A DNA stretch of 64,000 nucleotides from Annona cherimola (taxonomy: Eukaryota > Streptophyta > Magnoliopsida > Magnoliales > Annonaceae). How positions within the stretch are numbered: the first letter of the stretch is position 1; each line of letters opens with the position of its first letter. The translations under genes were made by a program, and so were the position numbers. Positions 11,265 to 24,300 of the stretch are shown in pieces. The stretch is taken from NCBI GenBank assembly GCA_030490835.1, contig CM059971.1, positions 21,011,817-21,075,816 of the forward strand, given 5' to 3'. The notes below the pieces were generated by a model, which was not told the DNA's origin, did not search any database, and saw only the letters and a program-made list of their open reading frames with translations.

Positions 11265-12215
11265 TCTTCCATTTGAATTAGGAGCATGTCTCTTAATGTG
11301 TAGTTAATATCCATTGCGACAGCTTTTGGGATGACTTGCATATATGTAAAAATCAGAAATATTGTAACTAGATCAGTAATAAATTGAAAAATTACAGTTT
11401 TTATTATCTTAACAATTACCGCAAATTTATTATTTTGGGCAACAAAAGAGTATAATCTATTTGTGCGGGGGATAAAACTTGTTGACATTTACTATCCCGC
11501 TAGACTTTTGGGTGCTAATTTCATTTCTATAGCTAAGGGTGCAACTTAGTTGGGTATATCTAGATTGAAATCAATCCTACCATTATCATATACTCAAAAA
11601 CTATTATTTTACCATATTTTAGGCTGGGTTGGTTCTAAATTTACTCTCCTCTATTTTTTTAAGCCTAAACCGATTATGATTATGATTTTGATTTCAAATT
11701 GGTTATTTAAAATAGTACTTATGTTATATTTGAAAATTATAATTTTATTATAAATGTTACTTAAAAACATAAAATCTAGAAGGTAATAATATAATTTTTA
11801 AAATAAATTTATTAAATTTACTAAATAATTGATAACTTAAATAAATTTCTATATATTGAAAGAATATATTTATATCTTTTACTATAGAGATATTTTATAA
11901 AAACTTTTTGAATTCATTTTAAACTAACCAATGAGTCAACCATGTTACCAAACGCGTAAAGGTAAAATGAGTGAACCATGTTACCAAACACCTAAAGGTC
12001 AAAAAAGTACTCACGGATAGAATAGAATAAAATTGGACGTCTGAAAACGTTAAATCGAGATTTCTACGGTGGTGCCGATTTTTCAAAGTCATTTGGCTGG
12101 CACGGTCATCTGATTATTTTATTAAGCAGTTGGTGGTTGCATTGACCGTCGCAGTAATTAAAGAAGCTCATCTCCAAGACCGAACTTCAGAAATTAATAA
12201 ATACTACATAGACGA
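11265..12215. repeat. Upstream duplicated segment, partial copy 3
   Basis: It matches 7670-8470 and 10460-11262, starting at TCTTCCATTTGAATTAGGAGC and ending at AATACTACATAGACG. It forms a head-to-tail tandem with copy 2. No coding potential. Confidence 0.7.
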
Positions 12216-12639
12216 AGGGGGCCCCGATCCATGGTAAGCCTTTCCATGAAATAAAATAAAATAAAATAGGGGTATTATAATAATTTCATAGTGTAAGTAT
12301 ATTTGTTAAAAAACGTGACTATATTTTGTTTTTTGATAAAATTTGTATTATATATATATACAAAATCTCAATCTATTCCATTCATCGGGTAGATCAACTA
12401 CTAAAACTTATCTAGACATAATTTTTCATTATTTGACATTTTTAAAAAATATTTGTGTACAAAAAATTATTTTAATAAGATTTCATTATAATTGGTAAAG
12501 TTGAAAAATATATTTAATATAAGGAGTTATGTTATACTATTTAAAGTTCATATAATCAATGTACTCTAAAAAATAATAATTTCAATATTTATTTTTGAAT
12601 TTTTGAAAATTTATAAATATTTTTTTATTTTTCGAATAT

Positions 12640-14030
12640 AATAGAATCTAACAACATCTAACGACATGTAATAACATCTAAATAGATCAATGACATCTAA
12701 CAGTATCTTACTTCTGATATTAATAAATCAATTCTAATTTAACACTTATAATATAATCGTAAGCCCCTTATAAGGTCATTTATACTTTAATTACAGAATT
12801 TAAAACCTAGATAAAAGGATTTCATGAAATTTACCTTAATCTAATTACGTCTAACAATATCTAACAACATCTAACGATAATTAACAACATCTAACAGTAT
12901 CTAACAACATCTAACCGAATCTAACGACATCTAACAACATCTAACTTTTGATAATAATAAGTTAATCCTAATTTAACACCTGTAATATGATGCTTAGCCC
13001 CTTATAAGATTATTTATACCTTAACTACAGAATTTTAAACCCAGATAATAGGATTTAATGAAATCCACCTTAATCTAAATGAGTCTAACAGTATCTAACA
13101 GCATCTTGTAGCATCTAACAGAATCAAACGACATCTAACAGCATCTAACTTTTGATATTAATAAGTTAATCCTAATTTAACACCTGTAATATGATCATAA
13201 GCCCCTTATAAGGTCATTTATATCTTAATTATAGAATTTTAAACCCGGTAATAGGATTTAATGAATTCCACCTTAATCTAACTGTTGCAAACAGTATCTA
13301 ACAGCATTTAACGATATCTAACAACATCTAACAGTATCTAACAACATCTTACCGGATTTAAAGATATCTAATAATATTTAACTTTTGATGTTAATAAGTT
13401 AATCCTAATTTAACACCTGTAATATGATGCTAAGCCCCTTATAAGGTGATTTATATCTTAATTATAGAATTTTAAACCCTGATAATAGATTTAATAAAAT
13501 CCACCTTAAGCTAACAACATCTAACAGCATCTAACGACATCTAACAACATCTAACAGCATCTAACCGGATCTAACGATATCTAACAACAATTAACTTTTG
13601 ATATTAATAAGTTAATCCTAATTTAACGCCTGTAATATGATGCTAAGTCTATTATAAGGTCATTTATATTTTAATTATAGAATTTTAAGCCCAGATAATA
13701 GGATTTAATGAAATTCACCTTCATCAACTACGTCTAATAGCTTCTAACAGTATCTAACCGGATCTAATGACATCTAACAATATCTAACTTTTGATATTAT
13801 TAAGTTAATCCCCATTTAACACTTATAATATGATCTTAAGCCCCTTATATAGTCATTTATACCTTAATTACAGAATTTAAAGCCTAGATAATAAGATTTA
13901 ATGAAATCTACCTAAATCTAACAACATCTAACAACATCTAACTGTATATAACAGCATCTAATGACATATAACAGAATCTAATAGCATCTAACCACATCTA
14001 ACAAGATCTAACAATATCTAACAACGTTTA
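12640..14030. repeat. Higher-order minisatellite: CATCTAACA decamers alternating with a conserved block
   Basis: Runs of a 10-base unit (A-C-A-T-C-T-A-A-C plus one variable base; also GTATCTAACA forms) alternate with a conserved block of roughly 130 bases. The block contains GTTAATCCTAATTTAACACC, a GCCCCTTATAAGGTCATTTA palindrome-bearing segment and GGATTTAATGAAATCCACC. The block recurs about six times, near 12720, 12958, 13163, 13395, 13608 and 13801. Period varies from about 190 to 240 bases because decamer number varies. Non-coding; no known satellite name is assigned. Confidence 0.8.
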
Positions 14031-14034
14031 ATTT

Positions 14035-15430
14035 TAATATTTTAAAATATTTTACATAATTTGTATATTTTCCAAAAGATATATACTTAATAATTCATTT
14101 TAGAACTATGCGAACCTTTAAATAATTTTAAAACTAAATAAATATAAAAATTTATAACTAAAATTAATAACTAATTTAAATTAAATGAAAAAGAAATTTA
14201 TGTAAATATATAAAACTGGAATAATTATTAAATATATGATTGTTTAAAACTAAAATTATAATAAATTATATTTATTGAAATTATATATAATTGTAATTTG
14301 GATTTAATATATAAATATATGTTACTTTTTGGGATTGGTTAAATAATAAATTTAGTAAATAACTATATTTAATAAAAATGTTATAATAAAATTTATTAAA
14401 ATTATAAAATAATTTGACATATTAATTTACTATAGTAAATATTACAAAATTTGACATATTAATACATTAATTGTGATTTATTATAACTAGGATTAATAAA
14501 TTTAAAATAAAAATAAAAATATAGCCGATATATCCATAAAATCTTAACAATGTGGTATGATTTTATGTAAATAAGGGCCATAAAAATTTGATAATTTTTT
14601 AAAAATATATAGGATAATCCTCGAATTAAATAACGTAGTGTAAAATAATGAAAATAAAACAAAAATACAAGTGAAAATAAAGAAAGTGAAACAAAAATAA
14701 ATATTAAATTTAATTTAATTAAAAATTAAATTAGTTAATTCTATGTACCAAAACTATAAATTTAATTTAATTTTTTTCATATTTAAATGTTAAAGTTAAA
14801 TAAATATTTTATAGGCCTCATCAATATGATCTTTATAAAAATATAAAATCCTAGTTTTGATTTTAAATTTAATGTTCGTATTCTTTTGTTGTTAATTTGT
14901 GGGTTATATTTACACAAAATTTTTTAATAATAAAATAAAAATTTTAATAGATATACAAAAGTGTAATAATTATTATACATATGATTTTTTAAAAATAAAA
15001 CTGTAATAAATTATATTGCAACATGTAATTTTAAAATTTTTGAAAATATTTTACATAAATTTATTTATTTTATAAAAGATATATATTTAATAGTTCATTT
15101 TAGAACTATGCCAACTTGGATTTTGCATTAAAAAATTCAAAAAAGGAATAAATATATAAAGCTATAATTCAAAACAATAATTAATTTAAATTAAATGAAA
15201 TAGAAATTTAAACAAACATATAAAATTGTAATGATTATATTATATATGACTTTCTAAAATAAAATTTTAATTTTAATTTAATGCTTACAAAAAGTAAAAT
15301 AATATAGATATTTGTTTAAATTATTAAAAATACATTGATTTAATAGAAAGTTTGTAAATTTATCAAAAGTTATCTAAAATAACATTCTTATGATTTATAT
15401 TTAAAAATTTTAAAAATATCAACCATTGAC
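14035..15430. repeat. Extremely AT-rich region with ~1-kb direct repeat
   Basis: The segment 14035-14290 is repeated at about 15025-15280: TATTTTACATAA, AAAGATATATA, then TTCATTTTAGAACTATGC and TTTAAATTAAATGAAA in the same order. A weaker related block lies near 14940-15020. No coding frame is credible. It may be a decayed LTR pair or satellite-flanking DNA. Confidence 0.5.
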
Positions 15431-15559
15431 TTTTTATTTAAAGGGACTTTACAAGATATACCCATATTTTTATTCTTTGTTGTCTAGATGTTACAAAACA
15501 AGCTGGATGTTTTTAGATTTTACAAAATAGTTGCAGATGCACAATAGCATATGCACCAT

Positions 15560-16065
15560 CAAAGCAGTGTTCAACTATGCTCCACCACCTCCATTCTCCA
15601 TGGGCAGCCATTGTTGCTTCCCAAACCTACCAAATCGGTGGACGATTCTTACACCATAAAATGTGCAAGCTAGCTAGCGTAAGTTCATCTTCTTCGGCAT
15701 CGATGTTGGTGACGGTCATCATTCTTCCAAGCGGGCAAATCGAGCCACCATCTGTAGCCCCTTATTTTTCAGATCCGCCCACGATAGCCATGCATTCAAG
15801 AATCTAACTCACTAACTTGATTCGCAAGATGAAAATAGCACCAAATCTGATTCCTCAGCCCTGATCATCTTCACCTACAACAAAACAGGAAGTAGTTGTC
15901 GTTCGCCACCACCAGCATTAGCCCAAGGCTAGAATTGAGCATGACACCATTTCAACCACCCCAAATTCAAATATATAGCTCCGAGAAAAATCAACCATTT
16001 CCAAATTACAACAACTGACCAAAAACGAAATAAGGAAGATGGAGGAAAGGAAGACGGAAGAGACA

Positions 16066-16099
<34 letters not shown>

Positions 16100-16257
16100 C
16101 GCACGGGTTTGGCATCGAATTTGATGCTCCCTCTTGATTTTTTCACTTTTTGAAAAATGCCCCACTGCATCATGGCCATCCACCCTAGATTGACGGTGAA
16201 GATGTTGCTTCCTGCAAGAAAAACATGGGAAGCGCTTTCCATGGGTTGGCTCTCATA
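15560..16257. other. GC-richer non-coding patch, unclassified
   Basis: Interrupts unit 3 between its flank remnant (ending about 12215) and 16258. Several short frames overlap on the minus strand but share repetitive S-L codons generated by the GA microsatellite, so they are not counted as genes. It could be a captured gene fragment or leader sequence; nothing recognisable was found. Confidence 0.25.
16071..16096. repeat. (AG)13 microsatellite
   Basis: Thirteen perfect AG dinucleotides, preceded by purine-rich GAAG-type sequence. It accounts for the poly-(S-L) open frames on the other strand. Confidence 0.95.
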
Positions 16258-17118
16258 CGAAAGCTTGAATTCGTTCTCTGAAGATGTGTTTGGTAGGGCT
16301 AAAAAAATGTCAATAAAAACTTTGTAATAAAAAATTTTACTCTTTATAATTATCTTATTTTTAATTATTTTTATATTTTCATATATAAAATATCTTAATT
16401 TTCAATCATTTTCATACAACTGCTCATACTACTAACATATCTATTTAACTTTATTTTCTTTATGCCTCATTATTACACCTATGATATTACATTATTTTCT
16501 ATCAAATTGACAACTTTTACCTAAAAATATTTTTATCAAAAAGTTTTACCCCTAACCAAAATACAAATATATTGGTTGCAATACACCAGTCACATTTTTC
16601 TTTAGTGTTTTAAATGATGCCAAATTCTTGAATATGATACGCATGAGATAACATTTCTTGTTCCAGTGATATTTCTTTCAAATTTCAATATAATTTTCAT
16701 ATTTGCCATACAATTTTTCTTGTTATTGATATGTATCATTATGTTATCGTTACATTTTTTTTATCCCATTCAACTCCCTTAAATCCTTCCAAAAGCTTAG
16801 AAAATTAAATCCTCCACGGAAGAAGTTTATCTCTTTTTTTCGAAGCAATGTCTTCTAATTACTATTTTATTTTTTGGATTCATTCATTTATATGCATATA
16901 CTAATCATTCAATATTATAAATCAGTACATGCCTAATGCTCACGACATGGAGGAACCTAAATAATATCCTCACCACTCACCACTGGAGGGAAATTTTTAC
17001 ACCCCCACCATGGGGGACGAAGTCAAACCAGCGATGTTGGGCAGGCGCGCCGGCATGCTTTACCAATAGATGATACCGTTGGAAGCAATGTCTTCTAATT
17101 ATTTTTTTAGCAATATAT
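16258..17118. repeat. Unit 3 flank, duplicate of 8480-9350
   Basis: Collinear with 8480-9350, sharing the MITE, the CCCATTCAACTCCCTTAAAT block (near 16765 and 8985), TTTTTACACCCCCACCATGG (near 16995 and 9207) and GCATGCTTTACCAAT. It marks the 3' side of pseudogene unit 3. Confidence 0.75.
16283..16565. mobile_element. Tourist-like MITE (duplicate copy)
   Basis: Same element as 8500-8783, carried along by the segmental duplication. Termini TGTTTGGTAGGGCT and CCCCTAACCAAAAT are inverted repeats. Non-coding. Confidence 0.6.
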
Positions 17119-17149
17119 TTCTTTTGATGAAAAGTGTGTGTATTTTCCA

Positions 17150-17962
17150 CTAACCAAAAGAGTTGTCTATATACAATGAAAAGGGGTGGGCAACCCCACT
17201 ACCAAGACATTGATTCATGTATTTGTGATGCAAAATTAGCCAAAAAATGGGCACACTAGTTTCCACTTCTAAGCACATGGAGGAACATAACAACGTGAAA
17301 ATGGCTAGCATTGTTTTGTATTTCTTGGATACGAATGCCAATAGCTGACAAAATTGGGCATTCCTTCCTAAGCATGTTTACCAAGACCAACAAATCTGAC
17401 TCCAATTCTAGCTGATTTAGTCTCATCTCCAAACCCCATTTGATGTCCAACTCCACTACGGTGGCCTCCATATTAAGGGAGCCAACCATGCCCTTTAGAT
17501 TCCAACTCTTTGTTGTGATAAAATGTCCATCCCAACCCCTCAAAACTGCTTCCACCCCTAGCTTACCTTCTCTCGCATTCATCTTCCCATCCACGTTTAG
17601 CTTGAGCCATCCCATAGTTAGCCGTATCCCTCTTAGCTGGAAAGGATAGTGTAGCAAACCATGAACCCCAGCAATTGGGTAGTTGTTATAAGTGCTACAC
17701 CATTCAGTAATATCATCTACCTTTGGGTCCTCCCTACTTTCTCTCACCATGTTTCTCACCCGCCAAATCCTCCAACATAGCAGTAGGAACTCCCGCAACT
17801 TGCTTACTTCATTTTGCAGTGCTAGCTATTTGAGAATGCACATCAGTGCATTCCTTGATGTCCATAGGTTTCTATTAGCAACAAACCTTCTACGTTCCTA
17901 CACTAATTTCTTGCAAAATATGAAGAGATTGTTTTGGGCACTAATGTGGTTTGTTAAAATTG
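17150..17962 (-). pseudogene. LINE (L1-type) 3' relic with RNase H-like domain
   Basis: The minus frame 17256-17798 encodes an RNase H-like domain of the plant RVT_3 type: W-R-I-W-R-V-R-N near its start, then L-K-L-N-V-D-G (first acidic residue), M-E-A (glutamate), and L-E-S-D (aspartate). This is the expected order of acidic residues. Reading frames upstream (17800-17960) resemble the zinc-binding linker of plant LINE proteins but contain stops. It is truncated on both sides and abuts an LTR at about 17965. Such domains also occur as captured host fragments; the similar order at 22012-23762 favours LINE. Confidence 0.6.
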
Positions 17963-17964
17963 GT

Positions 17965-19413
17965 TAAAGGCTAAAAACTTAGATTTCAGAACCTGGCAGA
18001 CCAAGTCGCAAAGCCAAGTTGACTTAGGCATTGAGTTGAGTGAAGTCGATAACAAGTCGACTTCAAGATCCACTTCAAGTAAGAAAAACCTTTCAACGTT
18101 GAATTTGGGAACTAAGACTGGTGAAGTAGCAGTCCAAGTCAACTCCACTTGTGACTTGGGTGAAGTTGTAGACTCAAGTCAACTCCACATATGACTTGAG
18201 TGAAGTTGGACCCTAAGTCGACCCAGGCATCCGACTTGAGTCAAGCTAAAGCAGATACAGTCCAGACAAGCAAACATTCATAAAATAATCATTCAAGATG
18301 GTATATTATTCAAGAAAAAATCATTAGCTACATCTATGGACTGCAAAATCAGGAAAAGCAAATCGTTCTAAGTCAAGGCCACGAAGACAAAGCTTTCAAG
18401 AGAAGAAGAACATGCCAAGTTTCAAGTTTAAGATTTTAGAAGAACAACACATGAGATGAATAACAAGCAACAAGGATTACTTTCAAAGAAATCTAAGTTC
18501 CATCATGTGCATACGAAAAGTGAAGTCGCAACTGAAGTCGGCTTCACCTACGACTTGGGTCAAGTCCAAGACCAAGTCGACCTGAAGTGAAACTTGAAGA
18601 CATGCTAGAGACTGAAGTCGCAACCGAATTCGACTCAAGTCTGTGACTTGGGTGAAGTCGCATCCGAAGTAGACTTCACATGCGACTTGGGATACAATGG
18701 TCGAAAAAATTTGAACGTTGAAGAATTAAATGCACAAACATTTGAATTTACTCCACTATGATAAAAGAATGTCCAAGTGGACATGCTAGCGGTTAGAGAA
18801 AACATTCATTGTGTTTACATTCCACCTTCTCAAAGCATTAAGTGATCTACACAAACTTCAAGTGAAGAACTTTGCTCCAACTTTCTGAAAGCTACATCGC
18901 TGATCAAGTCATTCTCTCTACAAGTTCTTCCACGAGCTGAAACCTGCCTACACAACTTGTAAAGTGTAGTTTCTCTTATTTGATTCATTATCTATATTTG
19001 ATACTTGGTTTGATATTGGAGATTGGAACTAAGTGAAAGCAAAGTAGCATTGTGACTTAAGTGTGACTCGTCAACTACTTGTGTTGTGTTTTGTGCAAGC
19101 CCCCAAGAGCTGGAATCTAGAAGAGAGCTGCTGCTCTAGTTGTATTTGATAATACATTAGTGAAACCCAAGTCACAACGGGTGTGATCTTGGAAGAGTGG
19201 AGTAAGGAAGGTTGCCCGAACCATTATAAAATTTGTATCTACTGTTGTGGCTTGCTTATCTATTTTTATTACTTTATCTCTCTTCATATTCACTTCTTGT
19301 TTCATTAAGAAAATTAAACTAAACAGGGGGAAATTTCTGTTGAAGCGATAATTTTTAAAATAACCAATTCATCCCTCCCCTCTTGGGTAATAGCCATAAA
19401 CTCGGGATCAACA
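17965..19413 (+). mobile_element. Sirevirus-type LTR, 5'-truncated solo copy
   Basis: It shares with the LTRs at 29995-31308 and 58253-59932 the scattered GAAGTCGACTT motifs (17999-18700), the conserved CTAGAAGAGAG segment (about 19118), a GTTGCCCGAACCA segment (about 19212), and the terminal CCCTCCCCTCTTGGGTAATAGCC...CTCGGGATCAACA end. The left terminus (a TGTTGA-type start) is missing, and no matching target duplication of ATGAT was found. It replaced or removed exon 2 of pseudogene unit 3. Confidence 0.65.
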
Positions 19414-19779
19414 ATGATTGTTTTAAATCATGGGCATCGAATCAACAAATAAAAGCTTTCCCACTTACCTTAAAAATGAAAATGCTTGATTCGTAGCACA
19501 GTAAAGTTAATTTATGATATTAAACCATTCATCTTGTTTAAAATAATATTTTATATGTAGAAAATAAAAAATATTCCAAAAAATATATATGCAAGCATCA
19601 AACTTGATTTAGAAGGTTCAACAAGTTTGTATGTATTGTCAAATGACTTTGATTTTATTTACGATTATTAATGAACCCTAATTTGTCTAAAACCAAGTTT
19701 GGTCAATCACATCACATCACATCCAATTACACCTTTGTATGTGAATTAAATACACTTGAACTCATACTTTTAGTATTTA

Positions 19780-20330
19780 TTTTACAAGTTATACTTATTT
19801 ATTAACACTAAGTCATTAATTTTTAAAATTCAATTGCATGATTAATATTAGAAAATTTTAGTTATTATGCAAAATTACATTTTACATAGTTTATTATTTT
19901 ATTATTTATAATTCAATTAACTCATTAATAACTCGTTTCACTTACCCAATAATAGTTTGTAATTCGATTGGTTTATGTTAAATGGATCAAGGTTAAGATT
20001 GATGTTTGATGGAATGTTTTAAAAATAAGTTCAAGTTAGGGTTTGCAGCCCTATGCTTACCATGATTGTAAATGGGATTGCGCTTCTACTTACCTTATAG
20101 TGTGGGTGGGATTGCTTCTTCTACGTTGTATCGACAAATGTAGGAAGATCGCCAATACCATGAAGTTGCAATAGGATTTGCAAGACGGTATGTTTTCGAT
20201 CTATAATTAGAGACATGAAAAATACGAAACTAAGAAGCATTAATAACTTAATTGGTTGCTTAATTGTGGATTGGGAGACAATGAGAGGTGGAATATAGAG
20301 TGAGAGAGTGAGAGGTTGACCTTTTCAGAT
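19780..20330 (-). repeat. Unit 3 remnant of peptide-gene intron and flank
   Basis: Collinear with 5380-6020 of the intact gene. It includes the intron remnant, exon 1 relic and the GAGACATGAAAA...AAGAAGC 5' UTR-side block. Indels are frequent. DNA between 19414 and 19780 is AT-rich without recognisable features. Confidence 0.65.
20094..20191 (-). pseudogene. Peptide-gene exon 1 relic (pseudogene unit 3)
   Basis: Aligns with 5767-5886. The start codon is lost (ATA at 20191-20189), a 22-base deletion in the signal-peptide region shifts the frame, and a TAA appears just before the donor. The donor itself (AAG/GTAAGTAG) and E-E-A-I-P coding sequence remain visible. The A-T-C-G-A-A-A-A-C before the start site matches the intact plus-strand gene. 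Its promoter is now at 31313-31575, more than 11 kb away because of insertions. No exon 2 remains. Confidence 0.75.
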
Positions 20331-20850
20331 AAAAAGATTGACCTTTTGTTGCCCTTGCTAAGATTGTATTTTCGGAATGAAAAAGGACCCAAAAGGTTGA
20401 CCTATTCCCAGTTTTTTAAAATTTAAATTTTGGAAAAAGTCCTATTTCAAGTGAGTTAATCCACTTAAGAATAAAAGAATGAACCAATCTTGATTTAAGA
20501 TTAGCCACAACTTCAAAAACATATTATTATCATTCTAATCACAGTTCATCAATTTAGCATATTCCATGATGATTCCATGAATATCAACTAGCATATTCTA
20601 TTTTCAAGATATCTTTTTGTTTCAAGTTCAATCCTATCACAATTAGTATTATAAACTCAAAAATGACAATTTCACAAACACACCACTTTTGTAATTTCAC
20701 AATATTTAAAACAAATAGCATAACTCATGTATTTTTGTATTTTTGTCATCATCAAGACCAATCAAAAAAGAAAGTTTTCATAAAATTCACATAAACTTAA
20801 ATAGAAAGGATTCCAAAACCCCAAACAAAAGCAGTCAACGAAAATAACTC
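20330..20850 (-). mobile_element. Fragment of an LTR related to 43101-44250
   Basis: Matches about 43800-44230: an AATCTTGATTTAAGATTA-like block, AAGATATC-TTT, a TTCAATCCTATCACAATTAG block, ATTTCACAATATT and TCATCAAGACCAATCAAAAA, in the same order. The rest of the LTR is missing. Inserted between exon 1 relic and promoter of pseudogene unit 3. Confidence 0.55.
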
Positions 20851-21389
20851 GGTTATAGTAACAAATTTAATAAATTATTAGATGTATATATGCATAATTT
20901 TCTCATAATTTACTAATAAAAAATTTCTCTCATGATTTATAATACTTTTTGAATGCACACTCGCAATTTTTATCATAAATTCATAATTCATAGTTCTAAC
21001 TTGCTACTGGGCATCATTGAAAATGCATATATCAATATTAACATCACATCAAATTTTCGAATTGTAAGCATGAATCAAATATAAACTCATGTGTTGTTAA
21101 ATAAATATCTTTCTCGGTCTTGCTAAACAAAGAATTATCTTTATCAATTTAAATCAGCCATTAAAATTCTCCATCTATTAATATCTTAGTAAACAAAATT
21201 ATCAAATAAAATATTTTAACTCATCAAATCTAATAATAAATTCACTTCAAATTTTTAATTTAATAATTTTTTTAGCTTCTACCGTTGTTCCATCACACAG
21301 CAAAGGCTGTTATGGCCCATTTCTCATTATCTTGTCTTAATATAAAAATATCTAAAACTTTCACCTCTACTCTTGTTGTGATGCCATTC

Positions 21390-24300
21390 TATAACACTCC
21401 ACCTGCTAGTTCCTAACAATCGCTACCTAAAACCTAAAGGACTGGTCAAGCTGAGGGCAAAATGCTAAAACAATAAATAATTTTATCTCTCTAGTGATAA
21501 TGAAAATTTACATCAATCTGCCCAACATTCATTAAATTTTTTTAACCATTTTTACCACTATATAAACAAAATAAATCATTCATCTCCTTCAATCACCATC
21601 ATCATCATCAACCATAGATCAACTCTATAAAAATTGGATATTTACAAAAAATAATTCTTACTCATCTGCATATTAAGCAAAATGTTAAGTTTCATTTTTG
21701 TACTATCTAGAATATTAATTCATTTATAACCCGGTGAACCTCTTCTCATTCCTGTCGAGCACCAACACTGTATTGGGCTCCTACTTCATTCTTATCATCT
21801 ACAAATATCAACATAAGAAACGTAAGTCTAGGCCAACTGAGTAAGTAAGATAACAACGAAACTCAAATATTAAACTAAAAAAGTCATTTTCATAAAATAA
21901 CTTAGAAACCAAAATCTTCATAATTTTTATTCTCATTAATACCACGTTCATGGAAGCAACTATGCTCTAATGGTTAATGTAATGTAAATGTTCATCCATA
22001 TCATCTTTAAGGGGATAAAGGAGCGCATTTGGAGGAAACTACAAGGATAGGAAAAGAAAATTCTATTTGCTAGGAGAAAGAAGTACTTGTCATAGCAGTA
22101 GCCCAAGCTATATCATGTTATGGGATGAGCCTCTTTTTGCTCCCAAAAAGCTTTTATAATGAAATAAATGTCCACATAAGCAAGTTTTGGTAGGAAGAGC
22201 AAAGGGGAAGAAGGAAAATGAGTTGGGTGTCTTGGAGAGATATGCTTAAATCAAAGGCAGGTGGAGGTTTGGAGTTCAAAGACTCCGGAGCCTTCAACCT
22301 AGCTTTATTGGCAAAACAATACTGGAGGATGTTACAAAATAATGAGTCCTTATGCCATAACATGTTAAAAGGAAAATGCTTTCCAAAAAGAAATGTATAG
22401 AATTACAACACGAGCGACGAATTCCTTCTATGGAAGAGTATTCAAAAAGCCAAGGCAGTTGTCATGGAAGAGGGCAGATGGCAAATGGGAAATGGAAAGA
22501 TGATAAAATTTTTGCAAGACAAGTGGGCGGAGTCTAAGATAGAGAACTGGTCCTCTTCCAATCCATATTTCTGGAATTGTTAGTGGCTTTATAAATCGTG
22601 CTACAAGATTCTGGAACAAAGAGAAGATCATAATGGTTGCAATAGAGGTTGGACTAAGAAAAGTTAACATTATTCCAATCCCAACCCATCCTTCAGAAGA
22701 TTTCTAGTTTTGGGAACCAAAAGCAAATGGTATTTTTCTGTAAAATTACCTTATAGGCGAATAAAATTTAACCCTTGCTATATTGCAGGTTAGCAAAAGT
22801 GCAAGAAAAGGAATGGAGCAGATCAAGGTGAAAACATGTTTAAAAAGATTTGGAATTCAAAGATCCCAAAGAAAGCCAAAATCTTTCGTTAGGGGCTCTA
22901 CAAAAATGCTCTCCCAACAAGAAGTAACTTATCACACAAGGGAGTAAATGTTAGTTTGGAATGTGTTTTCTACAAGAGATCCAGAAAGGATATAAATCAC
23001 GTCTTAATATACTGTGAATGGGTGAAAGCAAAAAGGGTACAATTGATTGATAGCAGGAACATATGGATACCAAGAAGGGCAATCAGTTGTATACTCAAAC
23101 AACTAGCGAAAGAGGAGAAGTGGGATAGGCTAACCCCTTTAATCCTCTTCTGCGGGAGAATTGGATTCCTAAGGAATCAGCACAGGGAGGGAGCTAAATG
23201 GCCAAAATTTGGGAATGTTCAGGGGTGGAGCAGGCAATATAAAGACTGCAATGATGAAGCTCAATTGCTGGGTGGAATGAATGCTTTGGACAGAACCTTG
23301 AAGTGAAGATGGACAAAGCCAAAGGAAGGATTTTTCGATATTAATGTGGACAACAAGAGAAATGATAGAGGTGACAGCACTGGAATGGGGGCGGTGTCGA
23401 GGGATCCAAAGAGGCATTTTATGGCAGCTTAGAGCTGGAGAAGAGAAGGGGTGACTAATGCTCTTACTATGGAAGCTCTGGCCATTAAGTGGAGTTACAA
23501 ATTGAGAACCTGGAATGTGAAAGTTACTCACTGTTACTGATTCACTTTATGATCCATTGCAGATATGCTCATTAAGGAGATAAAGGAACGAGAAAAATGT
23601 TTCAAAAACATCTCTTTTGGTCATATCCTTGAATCGGGAAACGAAGTGGCACATATGTTAGCTTTTAATGCACCTAATGGAACTGAAAGTTGTTTAAGTT
23701 GGTGGGGAAACCAACCAAACTTTATTGTAAATTTTTTGTATCTGGACTTTTTGGCAAAGTAGTAAAGAGGTTTTATTATTATTACTCAAAAATATGATTA
23801 TACAGTCATCATTGTTTCGAAATAATTTCTCAAATTACTCAATTCAAGTTAATAATTAAATCCATCAAAAATGTACATCCCAAGAAAGAAATTTGCATAA
23901 ATATCTTAAATCATACATCCAAATCATCATAGAACATCCATGCCTGAAAAAAAAAATAAATATCCATGAACATTCATAAGCATCCAATTAAAAGTGGAAA
24001 ATTCTTACTTAGCTTTTATACAAATTTTCGAATCTCTAGCTTTGAGTTTTATAAGATTCCAATATCTTTTCACTTTAATCTACATCAAAATAATAATAAT
24101 AATATTTTTAAATAGCATTTCAAAAATAATCTTCTTTAATTTCATCTCATATACCCTATTTTCCTCATTCTGAAATTCCAAATACCTATCTGGAGATGCT
24201 CATCTCCTATATCATCTCAAATTTTCTAAAATAATTATTGTCGTACATAATAAAATATCATTCTAAAATTATTCACCAAGGTTCCATGCTTATATTCTAT

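Larger units (their letters stand above)
8421..12150 (-). repeat. Peptide-gene duplication unit 2 (decayed)
   Basis: It begins with the same flank motif as units 1 and 3 and carries a MITE, the exon 2 relic (9449-9520) and the upstream duplicated segment in two copies (9861-11262 and 11265-12150). Compared with unit 1, the intron, exon 1, 5' UTR and promoter (about 1.8 kb) are missing between 9520 and 9860. The parts 8480-9350 and 16258-17118 match each other closely, including the MITE. Confidence 0.65.

Noticed and set aside
12640..14030. CRISPR-like alternation of repeat and spacer
   Set aside because: The conserved blocks are about 130 bases, the intervals are themselves tandem decamers, and the context is a plant nuclear genome; it is a minisatellite.
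15918..16242. Three overlapping minus-strand frames with long S-L repeats
   Set aside because: Produced by the (AG)13 microsatellite; no conserved domain.
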